Assembly (NCBI GenBank): GCA_936450465.1
Contig: OW388289.1
Location: 77,550,593 to 77,614,592 of the forward strand
Direction: 5' to 3'
DNA: 64,000 nucleotides
Source of the DNA: Gibbula magus
Taxonomy: Eukaryota; Mollusca; Gastropoda; Trochida; Trochidae
The notes beneath the pieces were generated by a model. It did not search any database. It was not told the DNA's origin and saw nothing but the letters and a program-made list of their open reading frames with translations. Shown here one piece after another: positions 61,701-64,000 of the stretch (its first letter is position 1; each line of letters opens with the position of its first letter). The translations under genes were made by a program, and so were the position numbers.

Positions 61701-64000
61701 CAATAGTGTCAATGAAGAAGTAACAATATGCCAGTGTTGTAGTGAAAGACTGAAGCGTATTGATACTAGTGTTACTTAATGTTTTAGTGGTTGTTTAAGT
61801 TTAAACGGTCGATGAGATATATCCATACTTACATAAATTAAACCCCATATAAATATCTGCTGAAGAAATCTAACTCGCATAATTCAAGTTAAAGGTCATA
61901 GTATTATTTGTCCAAAAGTTTGTGAAACGTGGACAAGAATCTGTAAATGTTGACATAGATGCAGTTTGTAAAAGCAATGGTCTTTATCATCAAATGTGAT
62001 AGTATTTGTTTATTTCTGCTGAATGACCTTAACATATAAGCATATTTAATGTTTGTTGACGTCCGGTAAATGACCTTAAAACCAAAAGCATTTAAGGGCA
62101 AGTGTGCGTACATTTAATTCATTTAAAATTCAATAACCGGACAGAAAGTGTTGGAATCCGCTTGCCGGATCCTTCCGGATTCTTACGGATTCTGAAGGAT
62201 CCGCCAAAAATTTCGGAGAATCCGGAAGGATCCGGCCAATGGGTTCCAACACTTTTCGTTCTGTGCATTAATCATGACACTCACCTTCATACTTGACTTA
62301 TATTATGATCTATTCTGAGCCGGTATCTATGTGAGTGCTAATTATATATTGTAAAATAAATCGTCAAAATGTTACTAATATGTACTTACATTCCAAAATA
62401 TCATTGACGTGAATTTTACTGATAACCAAACAAGAGAGGAGATTATTCAGTCTTTCAATACTGTACAAATCAATCACACACATCTTATCCCCAATGATCA
62501 CACTTATCTTAATCCCTTTGAAGCTGACAAATCATAATCGAAACATAAGAGCTACAATCTCAGTACATATTATGTATAATATGATAGATTCATATCAAGT
62601 GGCATATGTTCATTTCTCCACCTTGGATTTTGGAATGATCACATACTACGTTTCTAACCAAGTCATCTGTGCATGAATTACCTCGCAGAGGTAAACCAAT
62701 CAGGACATTTATCCATTAGCAGATTTTTGCGGAATAAACAATTGAAGCTCGATGTGTTTCACGAAAAGGAAGAAACGAATCGTTTTGGGAAATAGGAATA
62801 GGAATGTCTAGCTAACATCTTAGGACTTGTTTGAAAGATTCGCTTACGGAAAGTATGAATAGTTCGTACTATGTTGAAATGTCGTAAATCAATTCAAGTC
62901 ATATAGTGCCTTAGATGCTGATTGAATATACTAATGTAGGGTTGGATTCCAACACTGAGGATTGCGGCATTGGAAATATCACTTTGATCAAGAAATGTGT
63001 CTCTGTTTATCCATCATTGTGACGTCTTCCCAGGTTCCAACCATGTACCCTAATGTTCATAACCATTGGTTTCTCCACCACCAGATTACTACAGAAACTA
63101 CTGTACTACAAATTAAACTTTGAAAATATACAGTGATCAATGTCGTCCATCCCATCCATACATGTGTACTATTTAAGAACCCACGTACATACTTGACCAT
63201 GTGCATTTGCTGCATAGAAACTAGGTATTGGACTGTTTTAATTAAACATCTGTTCACGAATTTAAAGTGGTTCACAGTTACACGAGATGCGTTTATAAAA
63301 TATAATGTAAAACATAGACTAAGAAGAAGAAGAATACATAATTTGCCATAAAAAAAACGGTATCCTCTATCACTTATATCCTCAGCAGAAGTGTTTAGTT
63401 GATCGTAATTGAGTTTGACAATAACTTTTCCGTAGGAGTGTTTTGGTATTGCTTACTGAAAAATAACATGTAACAAATAAAATCACGACAGTGATTGCTT
63501 ACAAATTGATTTATCAATGTTATAAGTGACAATTAGTGGCAGTCAATGACATTTCATGACTGTGTTCTTCCAGGATTTCAAATTAAGTGATGACAGACTA
63601 CTTCATCATGGGCAACAATGTTGTTCGTCTTGTGGTGTTCTCGTTGTCCAGTTCTCCAGCAATTTAATTACTACAATCGACACACATATACTGAGTATAT
63701 GTTATACCTATTTCGGCAGTCAGGAAATGTAAACAGTGAAAGAGAATATGTTTGCATGAGTGCAAAATGTCATTTAGAGAACTTGTATCTATGTCTAATT
63801 CTTAGTTACATCTTATTTTAAACTATCTGAAAAACAATTTAAAGTTCCTGTTTTGACATTTCGAATTTTCTCAACTTATAATAGAAGAACAAAGGTTAAA
63901 TATTTTGTAACATTGTTTGATGAAATAAAAAAAATGGTATGATTTAATCTGTCCAATTCTTATTACTTTCTATAAATACAATTTAAAAAGAACAGAAATG
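58791..64000. repeat. Tandem segmental copy C (cut by window end)
   Basis: The start of a third unit. 58800-59400 matches 7040-7640 and 39830-40390; 59890-60300 matches 11820-12200 and 40570-41050; 61050-61290 matches 15480-15720 and 41510-41760; 62690-62810 matches 17270-17400; 62935-63410 matches 17600-17930; 63400-64000 matches 17940-18570. The window ends inside the unit, so the total copy number is unknown. It lacks the 143-bp block that is strongly conserved between A and B. Confidence 0.8.
62135..62265. repeat. Fold-back MITE inserted in copy C
   Basis: The arms begin GGACAGAAAGTGTTGGAA and end TTCCAACACTTTTCGTTCTG, each containing CCGGATCCTTCCGGATTC or its complement, so the whole 131 bp can form one hairpin. 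The A and B copies read through the site (near 16785 and 42540), so it inserted in C after duplication. It splits the region just inside a conserved GTGAGT donor-like site. Confidence 0.85.

Noticed and set aside
1..64000. CRISPR arrays, rRNA genes, operons, phage or bacterial elements
   Set aside because: No regular repeat-spacer pattern, conserved rRNA sequence or dense coding anywhere; the window is clearly eukaryotic.

Overview
This is an AT-rich, gene-poor eukaryotic window, most likely from a mollusc (probably a bivalve). That assignment rests on the kinds of mobile elements present: a mariner, Tc1-like and TTAA-inserting miniature elements, a Helitron-like element with about 168-bp internal repeats, tRNA-derived SINEs with a TTGGGCAAGG-type central domain, and palindromic fold-back repeats. 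It is inference, not a database match. There are no operons, rRNAs or CRISPR arrays, and no recognisable host protein domain. Nearly all open frames are short and look like chance.

The main structure is a degenerate large tandem array. From about 7,040 the window holds the same ordered series of blocks at least three times: copy A (about 7,040-39,830), copy B (about 39,830-58,790, a unit of about 19 kb) and the first part of copy C (about 58,790 to the end). By eye the matching blocks are roughly 80-90% identical. Copy A is longer (about 32.8 kb), mainly because of later insertions. For most of the mobile elements below, a sister copy shows the uninterrupted empty site, so they can be ordered in time. 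Positions 1-7,040 precede the recognisable array and contain a LINE fragment, a 37-base C tract and fold-back repeats.

Mobile elements: an apparently intact mariner with a 351-aa transposase (12,207-13,502, TA duplication, perfect 26-bp inverted ends); two 793-bp Tc1-like non-autonomous elements in opposite orientation (30,365-31,157 and 32,706-33,498); a related 503-bp element (52,582-53,084); three unrelated TTAA-flanked MITEs (27,612-28,549; 43,767-44,120; 54,305-54,794); a Helitron-like element (45,914-46,680); two LINE fragments (2,310-2,603 and 44,965-45,395); two tRNA-headed SINEs (14,765-15,240 and 58,199-58,525) plus two further tRNA-like SINE heads; and several fold-back palindromes.

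Host-gene signal is weak but not absent. A 143-bp block, gap-free and about 97% identical between copies A and B (16,277-16,419 and 42,345-42,487), encodes on the minus strand a signal-peptide-like start that is open in B, has two stops in A and is missing from C. A conserved TATA-like sequence and GTGAGT donor lie upstream of it. A decaying tandem family of small secreted-protein genes is a possible but unproven reading. Possible regulatory arrays include four perfect TGACGTCA sites at 21-22-bp spacing, a GGTCA-rich tandem repeat, and an RFX-type X-box in each Helitron-like monomer.
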